Positions 34,512 through 43,398 of a stretch of 64,000 nucleotides of DNA are shown in pieces. Numbering within the stretch: the stretch's first letter is position 1; every line of letters starts with the position of its first letter. The position numbers and the translations under genes are program-made. Under the pieces are notes generated by a model. It saw only the letters and a program-made list of their open reading frames with translations, was not told the DNA's origin and ran no database searches. The stretch covers positions 1 through 64,000 of the forward strand of contig NZ_JAESIH010000055.1 in assembly GCF_016756745.1 (NCBI RefSeq), in the 5' to 3' direction. This DNA is from Aminivibrio sp. GTDB lineage: Bacteria; Synergistota; Synergistia; Synergistales; Aminobacteriaceae.

Positions 34512-35900
34512 ATGAGGAAAGTTTCTCTGCTGGTTTCGACAGGCAACCTCGGAGACAACATCATCGAGAAGGGGACCTTCTACGAAGGCGTCAAGAGAGA
34601 CATCGACTGCTTTGGGGCCGACGCTGGAACTGCCGATGCCGGCCCCACGTTTTTGGGGGCGGATATGCCCCATAATCCCATCGAGTGGGAGCGCCACGAC
34701 CTCGAGATCACCCTCGTGGAGGCCAGGAAAAAGAAGGTGCCCATGATCGTGGGCTCCTGCAGCACCACCGGTACGGACAGAGGGGTCAACCTCTACGGGG
34801 ACATCATCCGCACAGTCGCAAAGGAACGGAAGATGGAACCCTTCACCATGGCCCTCATCTACTCCCAGATACCCTTGGAGGCCCTCCGGGAGCGTGTCAG
34901 GAAAGGCGAGACGGAACCCCTGGGGGCGTCCTTTCCCTTGACGGACGAGGTCCTGGACAACACCACCAACGTCACGGCCAGCATGGGAGTGGAGCAGATC
35001 ATGCACGCCCTGGAAAAGGGGGCGGACGTGATCATAGCCGGGCGGGCCTGCGACGACGCCGTGCTTGCCGCCTACCCCATCTTCAGGGGCTTCGACAGGG
35101 GCGTGAGCCTCCACATGGGAAAGGCCGCCGAATGCGCCTCCCTTGTCTGCTGGCCCCAGAAGGTCAAGGAATCCATCATCGGAACCGTGTACGACGACTA
35201 CTTCACCATCGAGCCCATCCACCCGGACCAGCAGGCAACCCCCCACAGCGTGGCCGCCCACTCCATGTACGAGCGGACCAATCCCTTCATCCAGGCCCTT
35301 CCGGGAGGCATCCTCGACATGCACGCCAGTAAATACGAGGCCCAGACGGACCGGATCTGCAAAGTGTCGGGAAGCCTTTTCATCCCCTCCCCCGACGGCA
35401 GCTACAAGGTGAAGCTTGAAGGGGCCGGAGAAGCGGGACACCGAGTATACCATCTCGTGGGCATCCGGGACACGCGGGCCATCGCTCACCTCGACCAGAT
35501 ACTCTCCGACACACGAAAGAAGGTTTCCGACATCATCGGACCGGCACGGGACGACCAGTACGAACTTTTTTTCCACCCCTACGGAAAGAACGCCATCATG
35601 AAGGAGAACGAGCCTGTGGAGGTCACCCAATCCCACGAGGTCGCCATCGTCATCGAGGTCATTTCGAAGGATCTCGAGCTGGCCACCTCCGTCGCCAAGT
35701 GCGCCAAGTTCCGGTTCTTCTACATGAGCTACCCGGGCCAGATGAACTCCTCGGGAGGATCGGTGGCCCTGATAACAGACGAGCCCCTCTTCCCGAAGAA
35801 CAAGTGTTACCAGTGGACGGTGGACCATCTTCTCACCCTGAAGGATCCCCTGGACCCCGGCATCTTCCGGTACACTTTCGAAACCGTTTCAGGAACGTAG
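34512..35900 (+). CDS. AtuA-family protein (DUF1446)
   Basis: 462 residues with GGAAGGAGA upstream of the ATG. DUF1446/AtuA family, named after the acyclic terpene utilisation gene; the biochemical role is not established. Recognisable blocks: LVSTGNLGDNIIEKG, FGADAGTADAGP, ADVIIAGRACDDAVLAAYP and LPGGILDMHASKYEAQ. No signal peptide, so cytoplasmic. First gene of an eleven-gene operon and accompanied by a DUF4387 gene, its usual neighbour. Confidence 0.88.
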   Translation: MRKVSLLVSTGNLGDNIIEKGTFYEGVKRDIDCFGADAGTADAGPTFLGADMPHNPIEWERHDLEITLVEARKKKVPMIVGSCSTTGTDRGVNLYGDIIRTVAKERKMEPFTMALIYSQIPLEALRERVRKGETEPLGASFPLTDEVLDNTTNVTASMGVEQIMHALEKGADVIIAGRACDDAVLAAYPIFRGFDRGVSLHMGKAAECASLVCWPQKVKESIIGTVYDDYFTIEPIHPDQQATPHSVAAHSMYERTNPFIQALPGGILDMHASKYEAQTDRICKVSGSLFIPSPDGSYKVKLEGAGEAGHRVYHLVGIRDTRAIAHLDQILSDTRKKVSDIIGPARDDQYELFFHPYGKNAIMKENEPVEVTQSHEVAIVIEVISKDLELATSVAKCAKFRFFYMSYPGQMNSSGGSVALITDEPLFPKNKCYQWTVDHLLTLKDPLDPGIFRYTFETVSGT

Positions 35901-35903
35901 GCC

Positions 35904-37301
35904 ATGGAAGCGCAGGGAACGAAGACGCTCCTCACGGAACTGGCGGACTTCTACGCCTCCCTCGGCCGCAGGGACATACCCGGAAACGTCCTGGAGAAGG
36001 CCCGGAGGGTGCTCATGGATTTCCTCTGCGAAACTGCCGCCGGTTTTCACGAAGGGGAACTGGCGGCGATCGCCATAGAGTACGCCAGGGAGACCGGCGG
36101 CAGGGAGGAAGCCACCATTCTCTGCGACGGAAGCAGGGTTCCTGCGCCCTGGGCGGCCCTGGCCACGGGGATCATGGCCCACTCTATCGAGCTGGACGAC
36201 GGGCACCGGTGGGGTACGTCCCACCCCGCCGTGGTGGTCATTCCCGCCGTACTGGCCATGGGGGAGAAGATGAATTCTTCCTTTCACGACATTCTGAAGG
36301 GAATCGCCATCGGGTACGACGTCATGCTCAGGGCGGCACGGTCCATCAACCCTTCCCACCTGAAGCGGGGCTTCCACTCCACCGGGACCTGCGGCTCCAT
36401 CGGGGCCGCCGCCGGGTGCGCCTCCATCCTGGGACTGGCGGGCAAACAGTTCGCCTACGCCATGTCCATGGGAGGGCTTCAGAGCGCGGGGCTCCAGGAG
36501 ATGCTCCACGACCACCCGGGGATCAAGCCCCTGCAGCCCGGCAAATCAGCCATGGCAGGAGTGCTTTCGGCGGAATTCGCCCTTCGGGGGGCCCGGTCCC
36601 CCCGCACCCTCTTCGAGGGGCAACACGGCTGGTTCAAGGCCATGTGCGCCGGGGAATATTCTGAAGAAGCCCTCACAGGAGACCTCGGGAAGCGGTGGGA
36701 AATCCTGCTGACCTACACCAAGCTCTACCCCACGTGCAGGCACTGCCACGCGGCCATTGACCTGGTGAGGGAGGCCAGGAGAGAGCTGGGCTGCACGGAA
36801 CGGGACGTGGAATCCATCCACGTGAAGACCTACCGGCTCGGCATCGTGGAAGTGGGGCAGATCTTCCTGCCCGCCACCTTCGAGGAGGCCATGTTCAGCA
36901 TGCCCTTCTCCCTCGCCGTGGCCCTCAGGAAGGGGAACGTCACCCTCCAGGACTACACGCCCGAACTCCTTGCCGACGGGGAACTGAGGCGGGTCGCATC
37001 CGCCGTGACGATCAGCGAGGACGACCGAATGAACGCCCTGTATCCCGAGGAGCGGGGCGCATGGCTGCGCCTCGTACTGAAGGACGGCAGGAGCTTCGAG
37101 AAGGGAATCCCCGTGGCGAAGGGCGAACCGGAGAACCCGGTCACGGACGGGGACCTCAGGGAAAAGCTGACGGCCATGCTGGCCCCCTACTACCCGGAAG
37201 AATTCGTATCGGGTCTCTGGGAGATATGCATAGGGTCCGAACCCGGTGATGCCGGGTTCGGACGAATACTCGACCATTTCGGGAGGTTTCATACGCCATG
37301 A
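35904..37301 (+). CDS. MmgE/PrpD-family protein 1
   Basis: 465 residues. MmgE/PrpD fold (2-methylcitrate dehydratase / cis-aconitate decarboxylase / iminodisuccinate-handling superfamily). Superfamily residues present: MAHSIELDDGH...SHPAVV, RGFHSTGTCGSIGAAAGCASILGL, YPTCRHCHAAIDLV. Likely a hydro-lyase, epimerase or decarboxylase acting on a di- or tricarboxylate. Begins 4 bp after the AtuA gene and overlaps the DUF4387 gene by ATGA. Confidence 0.87.
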   Translation: MEAQGTKTLLTELADFYASLGRRDIPGNVLEKARRVLMDFLCETAAGFHEGELAAIAIEYARETGGREEATILCDGSRVPAPWAALATGIMAHSIELDDGHRWGTSHPAVVVIPAVLAMGEKMNSSFHDILKGIAIGYDVMLRAARSINPSHLKRGFHSTGTCGSIGAAAGCASILGLAGKQFAYAMSMGGLQSAGLQEMLHDHPGIKPLQPGKSAMAGVLSAEFALRGARSPRTLFEGQHGWFKAMCAGEYSEEALTGDLGKRWEILLTYTKLYPTCRHCHAAIDLVREARRELGCTERDVESIHVKTYRLGIVEVGQIFLPATFEEAMFSMPFSLAVALRKGNVTLQDYTPELLADGELRRVASAVTISEDDRMNALYPEERGAWLRLVLKDGRSFEKGIPVAKGEPENPVTDGDLREKLTAMLAPYYPEEFVSGLWEICIGSEPGDAGFGRILDHFGRFHTP

Positions 37302-37624
37302 AGACCATGAACATCTGCAATCTGGCCAGAACGATCAGGAGCAAGAACGCGGGCAGCTTCATGATCACCCTCGAGATAATCTTCGCCGACCGGCAGGTCT
37401 ACGAGAGGGTGAAACAGTCGGGAGCCGTGACGCAGAAAACCGTAGCCGACGCCTACGGGCTTCCCGAGGACAATATCCTGGACTTCATCTTCTTCGACCC
37501 CGGTATGGGGATCAAGGCGAACATCAAGCGAAAGACTCCCAGCGGCGGCCCCGGTGAGACGGATGTGTACGGCTGCCAGCAGTACGCTCCTCTCTTCTCC
37601 ATTGAAGTCCCCTGGGAGGACTGA
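37298..37624 (+). CDS. DUF4387 protein (AtuA partner)
   Basis: 108 residues. Matches the short DUF4387 family that accompanies AtuA proteins or is fused to them: NLARTIRSKNAGSFMITLEIIFAD near the N-terminus and YGCQQYAPLFSIEVP at the C-terminus. No catalytic motif visible. Translationally coupled to the first PrpD gene (ATGA overlap) and 8 bp before the second, so the AtuA partner genes are interleaved with PrpD genes. Confidence 0.85.
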   Translation: MKTMNICNLARTIRSKNAGSFMITLEIIFADRQVYERVKQSGAVTQKTVADAYGLPEDNILDFIFFDPGMGIKANIKRKTPSGGPGETDVYGCQQYAPLFSIEVPWED

Positions 37625-37632
37625 GGCAGTCC

Positions 37633-38994
37633 ATGGCCGGCCTCACCGAAAAGCTTGCCGCTTTCTCAGCCTCCCTTGCCTGTGACCGGCTGCCTGAGAA
37701 CGTGGTTTCCCAGGCACGGCGCTGCCTCCTTGACACCGTGGGAGCCCTCCTCGCCGGGAGCCGCCTGTCCCTGAGCGGGCAGGCGGGGAGAAAATTCGCC
37801 GAACGGCTCGTGGAACAGGGACAGGCGGTCGTGGCGGGAAGTTCTTTCCGAAAATCACCCATGACCGCTGCCTTCGTCAACGGAATGGCCGCTCACGCCC
37901 TCGAGCTGGATGACGGTTCAAAATACGCCACCTGTCACCCCGGCGCCTCAATCATCCCGGCCTGCCTCGCCCTCGGGGAGGCGGAGGGGATTTCCGGGAA
38001 ACAGCTTGTGGAAGCCATCGCCGCCGGCTACGAGGTGTCGCTCCGTGTAGGGACCGCCATCAACCCGGGCCATTACCTCAGGGGATTCCACCCTACGGGG
38101 ACCATCGCCTCCTTCGGCACAACGGCCGCTGCGTCGAAAATCCTCGGTCTCTCCCCGGAGCTGACGGTCCAGGCCATGGGAATCGCCGGAAGTCTGGCCT
38201 CGGGCATCAACCAGTACGAGATCGACGGCACAGTTTCGAAGCATGTTCACCCTGGAAACGCCGCCAGGAACGGAATTCTCTCCGCCATGCTCGCCCGGGA
38301 CGGCATGACCGGCCCTGCGGAAATTCTCGAGGGAAAGCTCGGCTTCTTTCACTGCTTCGCCGACAGCGCCGATACGGCCCTCGTGGACAGGGAACTGGGG
38401 GAGGACTGGCATTTCCTGCGCATCTACTTCAAGCCCTACTGCTCCTGCAGGTATGTGCACTACGCCATCGAGGCCACGCTGAAAGACCTGGAGCAGCACC
38501 CCTTCCCTCCGGAGGAGATCGGGTCCATCGTGGTGCGCACCCACCGGAACGCGAAACAGGGCTCGGACATTCCGGACTATCGCTCGCCCCTCCATGCCAG
38601 GCTCAGCATCCAGTACGGCATCGCGTCCATCCTGGTCCGCGGGAAGGCGGGCATACGGGAGTACGAGGAGGAGGCCATCGCCGATCCGGAAGTGAGAAGA
38701 GTCTCGGACCTTGTGCGGATCGAGGTGGACGAAGAGATCCAGAAACTCTACCCGAACCCCCGCTCCATGATCGTGGAGATCACGGACAAAAAAGGGAACA
38801 TGGCGTCCGCGAGAATCGACCATGCGAAGGGGGACGCGGAAAACCCCATGTCCGACGGGGAGCTTTTCGAAAAATTCCGGGATGTCACCGGCGGAGTGAT
38901 CCCTTCCGAAAGGGCGGAACGGATCATAACGGCGGCCATGGCAATCCATACCCGTGAGGAGATCGCCTCCTTCACGGAGATGCTCCACATTTGA
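37633..38994 (+). CDS. MmgE/PrpD-family protein 2
   Basis: 453 residues. Keeps the superfamily active-site landmarks: AHALELDDGSKYATCHPGAS, YLRGFHPTGTIASFGTTAAASK, and YCSCRYVHYAIEATL with the late histidine. Its similarity to copies 1 and 3 is modest, so the three are long-separated paralogues rather than fresh duplicates. Cytoplasmic, same message. Confidence 0.87.
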   Translation: MAGLTEKLAAFSASLACDRLPENVVSQARRCLLDTVGALLAGSRLSLSGQAGRKFAERLVEQGQAVVAGSSFRKSPMTAAFVNGMAAHALELDDGSKYATCHPGASIIPACLALGEAEGISGKQLVEAIAAGYEVSLRVGTAINPGHYLRGFHPTGTIASFGTTAAASKILGLSPELTVQAMGIAGSLASGINQYEIDGTVSKHVHPGNAARNGILSAMLARDGMTGPAEILEGKLGFFHCFADSADTALVDRELGEDWHFLRIYFKPYCSCRYVHYAIEATLKDLEQHPFPPEEIGSIVVRTHRNAKQGSDIPDYRSPLHARLSIQYGIASILVRGKAGIREYEEEAIADPEVRRVSDLVRIEVDEEIQKLYPNPRSMIVEITDKKGNMASARIDHAKGDAENPMSDGELFEKFRDVTGGVIPSERAERIITAAMAIHTREEIASFTEMLHI

Positions 38995-39010
38995 GAAGGG
39001 GGAATAAATC

Positions 39011-40396
39011 ATGATGGATACCATTAACGAAAGGCTTTCCAAGTTTTCCTCGGAGCTTCGGTTCGAAGACATACCGACCGATGTGCTCGATCACCTGAAA
39101 AGAGTGATGCTCGATTGCTACGGCTGCGGCCTTTTCGGCTCCACCACTCCGTGGATGAAGATCTACCGGGATGTCCTCGAGAGCATGAACGACCGGCAGG
39201 AGGCGTCCCTCTGGGGCACGGACAGGAAGACGTCCGTCGTCAACGCCATGATGATCAACGGCTCCGCCATCAATTCCTTCGAGCTGGACGACACCCACAC
39301 GGACGGCATCATCCACGTCTCCACCGGCGTGCTCGGCTGCATCACCGCCTTCGCCGAGATGCTCGGAACCATGAGCGGCAAAGATTTCCTCACCGCGGCC
39401 ACGCTGGCCTACGAGGTCTCCTGCCGGGTGGCCGCCCCCGTGGGCATGGAAATCGCCCACCAGGGCTGGAACAACACGGGAACCTGCTGCCCCTTCGGCT
39501 CCACTGCCGGGGTGGGCAACATGCTCGGCCTGACGCCGGAGCAGATGGGGCACGCCATGGGCATCGCTGGAAACTGGGCAGGGGGGCTGCAGGCGGTCCA
39601 GTTCGCCTCCATGGCCAAGCGGATCGTACCGTCCAAGTCCTCTGAAGGGGCGATCATCGGCGCGCTCCTGGCGCAGAAAGGCTTCACCGGCATAGAAGAC
39701 GTCTTCGAGAACAAATTCGGCGGCTTTTACAACTGTTTCACCGACGACGTGTACGATGTGGAACGGACCAGCGGCGAACTGGGTACCCGGTGGGAACTGA
39801 TGGGAATCGGTCTCAAGTTCTACTCCACCTGCCGCAGTAAGCACACCACCATCGGTGCGCTCCGGAAATTCCGGGAGGACCACCCCGACATTAAGCCTGA
39901 CGATATCGCGAAGGTCGTTGTCCACACCACGTCCATCACCCACAAGTACTCCGTCGACGCCGACGCCATAACCAGCGTGGTGTCGGCCCAGCTCAGCCAC
40001 CCCTACGTGTGCGCCGTCACCCTTCTCGAGGGGAACGCCTTCATCGACCAGTTCACCGAGGAAAAGATCAGGGACCCGAAAATCCTGGAGTTCGCGAAGA
40101 AGGTGGAAGTGGTCCACGACGAGGAGATCGAGAAGCTGCCCAGGCACCTCCGCTACACCGTAAAGGTCGACGTTCACCTGAAGAACGGGCAGGTCTTCAA
40201 TCTCCAGGAGACCTTCCCCAAGGGACACCCGAAGAATCCCTTCTCTTCCGACGAACTGCTCTGGAAATTCCGCACCCTCGCAGGAAAGGCCATCAGCGAC
40301 GAGCAGCAGGTGGAGCGGATCATTGAATCGGTACTCCACCTCGAAGACCTGGACAACGTCGGGGAACTCACGGGGCTCCTTTCCGTGAAAAGCTGA
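39011..40396 (+). CDS. MmgE/PrpD-family protein 3 (diverged active-site positions)
   Basis: 461 residues starting at ATG 39011 or the ATG next to it. Same fold, but two landmarks are changed: HPG/HPS is HVS (DDTHTDGIIHVSTG) and the GFHPTG histidine is replaced in HQGWNNTGTCCPFG. The late histidine remains (CRSKHTTIGAL). This suggests a different reaction or a non-catalytic role beside copies 1 and 2. Confidence 0.85.
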   Translation: MMDTINERLSKFSSELRFEDIPTDVLDHLKRVMLDCYGCGLFGSTTPWMKIYRDVLESMNDRQEASLWGTDRKTSVVNAMMINGSAINSFELDDTHTDGIIHVSTGVLGCITAFAEMLGTMSGKDFLTAATLAYEVSCRVAAPVGMEIAHQGWNNTGTCCPFGSTAGVGNMLGLTPEQMGHAMGIAGNWAGGLQAVQFASMAKRIVPSKSSEGAIIGALLAQKGFTGIEDVFENKFGGFYNCFTDDVYDVERTSGELGTRWELMGIGLKFYSTCRSKHTTIGALRKFREDHPDIKPDDIAKVVVHTTSITHKYSVDADAITSVVSAQLSHPYVCAVTLLEGNAFIDQFTEEKIRDPKILEFAKKVEVVHDEEIEKLPRHLRYTVKVDVHLKNGQVFNLQETFPKGHPKNPFSSDELLWKFRTLAGKAISDEQQVERIIESVLHLEDLDNVGELTGLLSVKS

Positions 40397-40414
40397 AACG
40401 GGGGTGAAGAACGG

Positions 40415-41680
40415 GTGGGCAGGACTGCAGCCGAGAAGATCGTTTCCGCGCACTCAGGCTGTGACGCCGTGGCGGGGGACTTCGTCGTAGCCGATGTCGA
40501 CCTGGCCATGATCCACGACACCACGGGCCCGATCGCCATAAAGGCTTTCGAGGAATACGGAAAGGAGCGGGTCCGGGCCCCTTCTAAAATGGTCGTGGTC
40601 CTCGACCATGCCGCGCCGAGCCCCAACGAGCGGATCAGCAACCTTCACGTTCTTTTAAGAAATTTTGCCTCCGCCCAGGGAATTCCCCTCTTCGACGTCG
40701 GGGAGGGAGTCTGCCACCAGCTCGTGGTGGAAAAGGGACTCGTCTCTCCCGGGGGGCTCGCGGTGGGGGCCGACTCGCACACATGCACCTACGGGGCCCT
40801 CAACGTGTTCGCCTTCGGCATAGGGTCCACGGACATGAGCGGCGTCATGCTGACAGGAAAGCTCTGGCTCCGCGTTCCCGGAACGATGAAAGTCCATATC
40901 CGGGGGTCGATGGCCGAAGGAACCTGCGCCAAGGATCTTATGCTCCATCTCATCGGGAGAATCGGCTCCGACGGGGCGGACTACCTCGCCCTCTCCTTCT
41001 GCGGAGATACCGTTCAGGCCATGTCCCTTTCGGAGCGGATGACCCTGAGCAACATGGCCATCGAGTGCGGGGCGAAGGCAGGGCTCATGGAGGCGGATGA
41101 AAAGTGCCTGGCCCATCTCCGGGCGCTCGGGAAGAGTGAAGGGCTGCCCGCCTTCGACGACGGGGACGCGGAGTTCGCATCGATGATCGACATCGACGCC
41201 TCCCGGGTTCCTCCCCAGGTGAGCCCGCCCCATTCCGTGGACACGGCCGTTCCCGTTACGGAGGCCGCCGGGACGGAGATCAGCCAGGTCTATATCGGCA
41301 CCTGCACCAACGGGAGACTTGACGATCTCAGGATCGCGGCGCGGATACTGGCAGGAAAAAAAGTGTCGCCCAACTGCCGGCTTCTTGTCTGTCCTCCTTC
41401 GAGAAAGATCCTGGCCGACGCCATGGCCGAGGGGATTCTGCTGCAGCTGGTGGAAGCAGGGGCGACAATACTTCCCCCCGGGTGCGGACCCTGCCCGGGC
41501 ACGCATCTGGGTGTACCGGGAGACGGTGAAAACGTCCTTTCCACCGCCAACCGCAATTTCAAGGGCAGGATGGGGAACAACAAGGCGGGGGTCTACCTTG
41601 CATCCCCGGCCACGTGCGCCGCCGGCGCCCTCGAGGGACGGATTGCCGACCCGAGGCCGTTTCTCACGGGAAAAAAGTGA
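40415..41680 (+). CDS. Aconitase-family hydro-lyase, large subunit (LeuC/DmdA-like)
   Basis: 421 residues from GTG 40415. Homologous to LeuC, homoaconitase and dimethylmaleate hydratase large subunits. 4Fe-4S cluster cysteines in GTCTNGR and GCGPCPGTH; substrate block GADSHTCTYGALNVFAFGIG. Isomerises or hydrates a dicarboxylate together with the small subunit next to it. The neighbours (PrpD-like genes, dimethylmalate-type lyase, TAXI transporter) argue against leucine synthesis. The closest described analogy is DmdAB of nicotinate fermentation. Confidence 0.88.
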   Translation: MGRTAAEKIVSAHSGCDAVAGDFVVADVDLAMIHDTTGPIAIKAFEEYGKERVRAPSKMVVVLDHAAPSPNERISNLHVLLRNFASAQGIPLFDVGEGVCHQLVVEKGLVSPGGLAVGADSHTCTYGALNVFAFGIGSTDMSGVMLTGKLWLRVPGTMKVHIRGSMAEGTCAKDLMLHLIGRIGSDGADYLALSFCGDTVQAMSLSERMTLSNMAIECGAKAGLMEADEKCLAHLRALGKSEGLPAFDDGDAEFASMIDIDASRVPPQVSPPHSVDTAVPVTEAAGTEISQVYIGTCTNGRLDDLRIAARILAGKKVSPNCRLLVCPPSRKILADAMAEGILLQLVEAGATILPPGCGPCPGTHLGVPGDGENVLSTANRNFKGRMGNNKAGVYLASPATCAAGALEGRIADPRPFLTGKK

Positions 41681-41691
41681 GGAGGAGAGCC

Positions 41692-42198
41692 ATGGAGAAC
41701 ATTCTGACCGGAAGGGCCCACAGGTTCGGGGACAACATCAACACCGACTACATCATCGCGGGGAAATACACGAAGACTCTCGACTTCACCACCCTGGCGG
41801 AGCATGTCTTCGAGGACATAGCCCCGGGATTCTCCCGGAGAGTCCGGCCGGGGGACATCGTTGCGGCAGGCCGCAATTTCGGGTGCGGATCGTCCCGGGA
41901 GCAGGCTCCCATCGCCATCAAGTACGCCGGAATATCCGTCATCCTGGCCCAGTCATACTCCAGGATCTTCTTTCGCAATGCCGTCAACCAGGGCATCCCC
42001 GCCTTTCTCTGCGACACGTCCTGCATCGGCCAGGACGACACGGTCACCGTCAATATCGGGGAGAACTCCGTCGAACTGCCGGAGAAGGGAAAGAGAATCC
42101 CCCTCGTCCCCCTCTCGCCGGTGATGCTTGACATCCTGAGAGAAGGCGGACTGGTGGAGTACCTGAAAAAGAACGGGACATTCATTCTTCCTCGGTGA
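41692..42198 (+). CDS. Aconitase-family hydro-lyase, small subunit (LeuD/DmdB-like)
   Basis: 168 residues from ATG 41692 with GGAGGAG upstream. LeuD swivel domain: GDNINTDYIIAGKY, AGRNFGCGSSREQAP (the active-site serine loop) and FFRNAVNQGIP. Forms a heterodimer with the large subunit encoded 11 bp upstream. Confidence 0.9.
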   Translation: MENILTGRAHRFGDNINTDYIIAGKYTKTLDFTTLAEHVFEDIAPGFSRRVRPGDIVAAGRNFGCGSSREQAPIAIKYAGISVILAQSYSRIFFRNAVNQGIPAFLCDTSCIGQDDTVTVNIGENSVELPEKGKRIPLVPLSPVMLDILREGGLVEYLKKNGTFILPR

Positions 42199-42309
42199 AT
42201 CCGGAGGAACGGAAGGAAGGGGCGTGGTCGCAGGCAGAAAAAAGAGTACCCCTGCGCAGGGTTTTCTCAGGTGTTTTTCGAGAAAAAAACAGACAGGAGG
42301 GATTCTGCA

Positions 42310-43326
42310 ATGAAATTTCGAAAAGACATTGTTATCCGGCTGGTCGCGGCATTCATGGCGATGATGCTGTTCGCCGCCGGCACAGCGAACGGAGAAGTTC
42401 ACCTGAACATGGGGAGCACCTCGTCCACCTCGGGGGTGTACGCCTGGTGCGTGGCCGCCGCCAACGTGATCAACAAAGCCGACAACGGCATCCAGGTCAC
42501 GGTGGTGGAGAGCGGCGCCGGAATGGACAATCTCAGAAAGATCAGCTCCGGGGTGTTCGACTTCGCCATGGCCATCGACCTGCCTGGCTCGCTGCAGCTC
42601 TACAAGGGAATCGAGGGCTTCGAGGGCAAGCAGTTCAAGGATGTCCGCTGGCTCTTCCTGAGAAACATCTTCGCCGACCGCCTGTACGTCCGCAAGGATT
42701 CCGGTGTGACGACCTTCGGCGACCTGAAGGGCAAGAAGTTTTGCCCCGGCATTCCTGGGTCGGCCTCTGCAGCCTACGTGATGCAGTACGACAAAATACT
42801 CGGCCACAATATCCAGCTTGTGCCCTCGGCGCTTGGGGACGCCATTACCGCGCTGAAGGAGAACCGGATCGTGGGGCTTCAGAAATCAAGCGGCCTCAAC
42901 AACATAGACGCTTCCTTGATAGAGGTCAACCTGACCACTCCCCTGACGGTGGTCGGGTATTCCGAGGAGGACGTCAGGAAGATCCAGGAAAAGATTCCCT
43001 ACATGACATTCCTGAAGCGTGAAAAGGGCAGCATCAAGGAGTTCCCTGAGGTTGGACCGATCTGGGAGGAATGCCCCATCGCCGGGGCAGTGGCCACCGC
43101 CGCCATGCCCGAGGAAGTGGGCTACCAGATCGTGAAGGCTTATGTGGAGGGCTTTGACGAAATTGCCGCGGCCTACGGGCCTGTAAAGGGCTTCGACCCC
43201 GTGGGGGACTACTTCAGAAATGCCGGTGACGACGTAGTGCCGGCCCATGCGGGGCTCATCCGCTATGCGAAGGAAAAGGGAATAGAGGTTCCGGAGCGGT
43301 TCATTCCTCCGGAGTACAAAAAATAG
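42310..43326 (+). CDS. TAXI-family TRAP solute-binding protein
   Basis: 338 residues from ATG 42310 (AGGAGG upstream). Signal peptide about 1-25 (KDIVIRLVAAFMAMMLFAAGTANG). TAXI family: LNMGSTSSTSGVYAWCVAAANVIN, VVESGAGMDNLRKISSGVFDFAM and a late EEVGYQIVKA. Extracytoplasmic receptor for the fused permease downstream. The ligand is unknown; the operon enzymes predict a branched or unsaturated dicarboxylate. Confidence 0.9.
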   Translation: MKFRKDIVIRLVAAFMAMMLFAAGTANGEVHLNMGSTSSTSGVYAWCVAAANVINKADNGIQVTVVESGAGMDNLRKISSGVFDFAMAIDLPGSLQLYKGIEGFEGKQFKDVRWLFLRNIFADRLYVRKDSGVTTFGDLKGKKFCPGIPGSASAAYVMQYDKILGHNIQLVPSALGDAITALKENRIVGLQKSSGLNNIDASLIEVNLTTPLTVVGYSEEDVRKIQEKIPYMTFLKREKGSIKEFPEVGPIWEECPIAGAVATAAMPEEVGYQIVKAYVEGFDEIAAAYGPVKGFDPVGDYFRNAGDDVVPAHAGLIRYAKEKGIEVPERFIPPEYKK

Positions 43327-43347
43327 CGCCGCCTGCACCTTATCCCA

Positions 43348-43376
43348 CCGGGCCGCGTATTCTCCGCGCGGCCCGG
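43348..43376 (+). promoter_or_regulatory. Intercistronic hairpin between TAXI receptor and permease genes
   Basis: CCGGGCCGCG (43348-43357) and CGCGGCCCGG (43367-43376) form a perfect 10-bp stem 21 bp after the receptor stop, with no T-run. Third example in this window of a hairpin directly after a solute-binding-protein gene. Confidence 0.8.
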
Positions 43377-43398
43377 CCACCCGCAGGAGGGATGCACT

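Noticed and set aside
34461-40453. Several 370-490-codon antisense open frames across the AtuA/PrpD operon
   Set aside because: They mirror the third-position GC bias of the real genes, lack ribosome sites and start inside unrelated genes.
40415-42198. leuC-leuD of leucine biosynthesis
   Set aside because: No leuA or leuB is near. The operon holds PrpD-type genes, a TAXI transporter and an ICL-superfamily lyase, so a catabolic hydro-lyase is more likely. Not excluded without the full genome.
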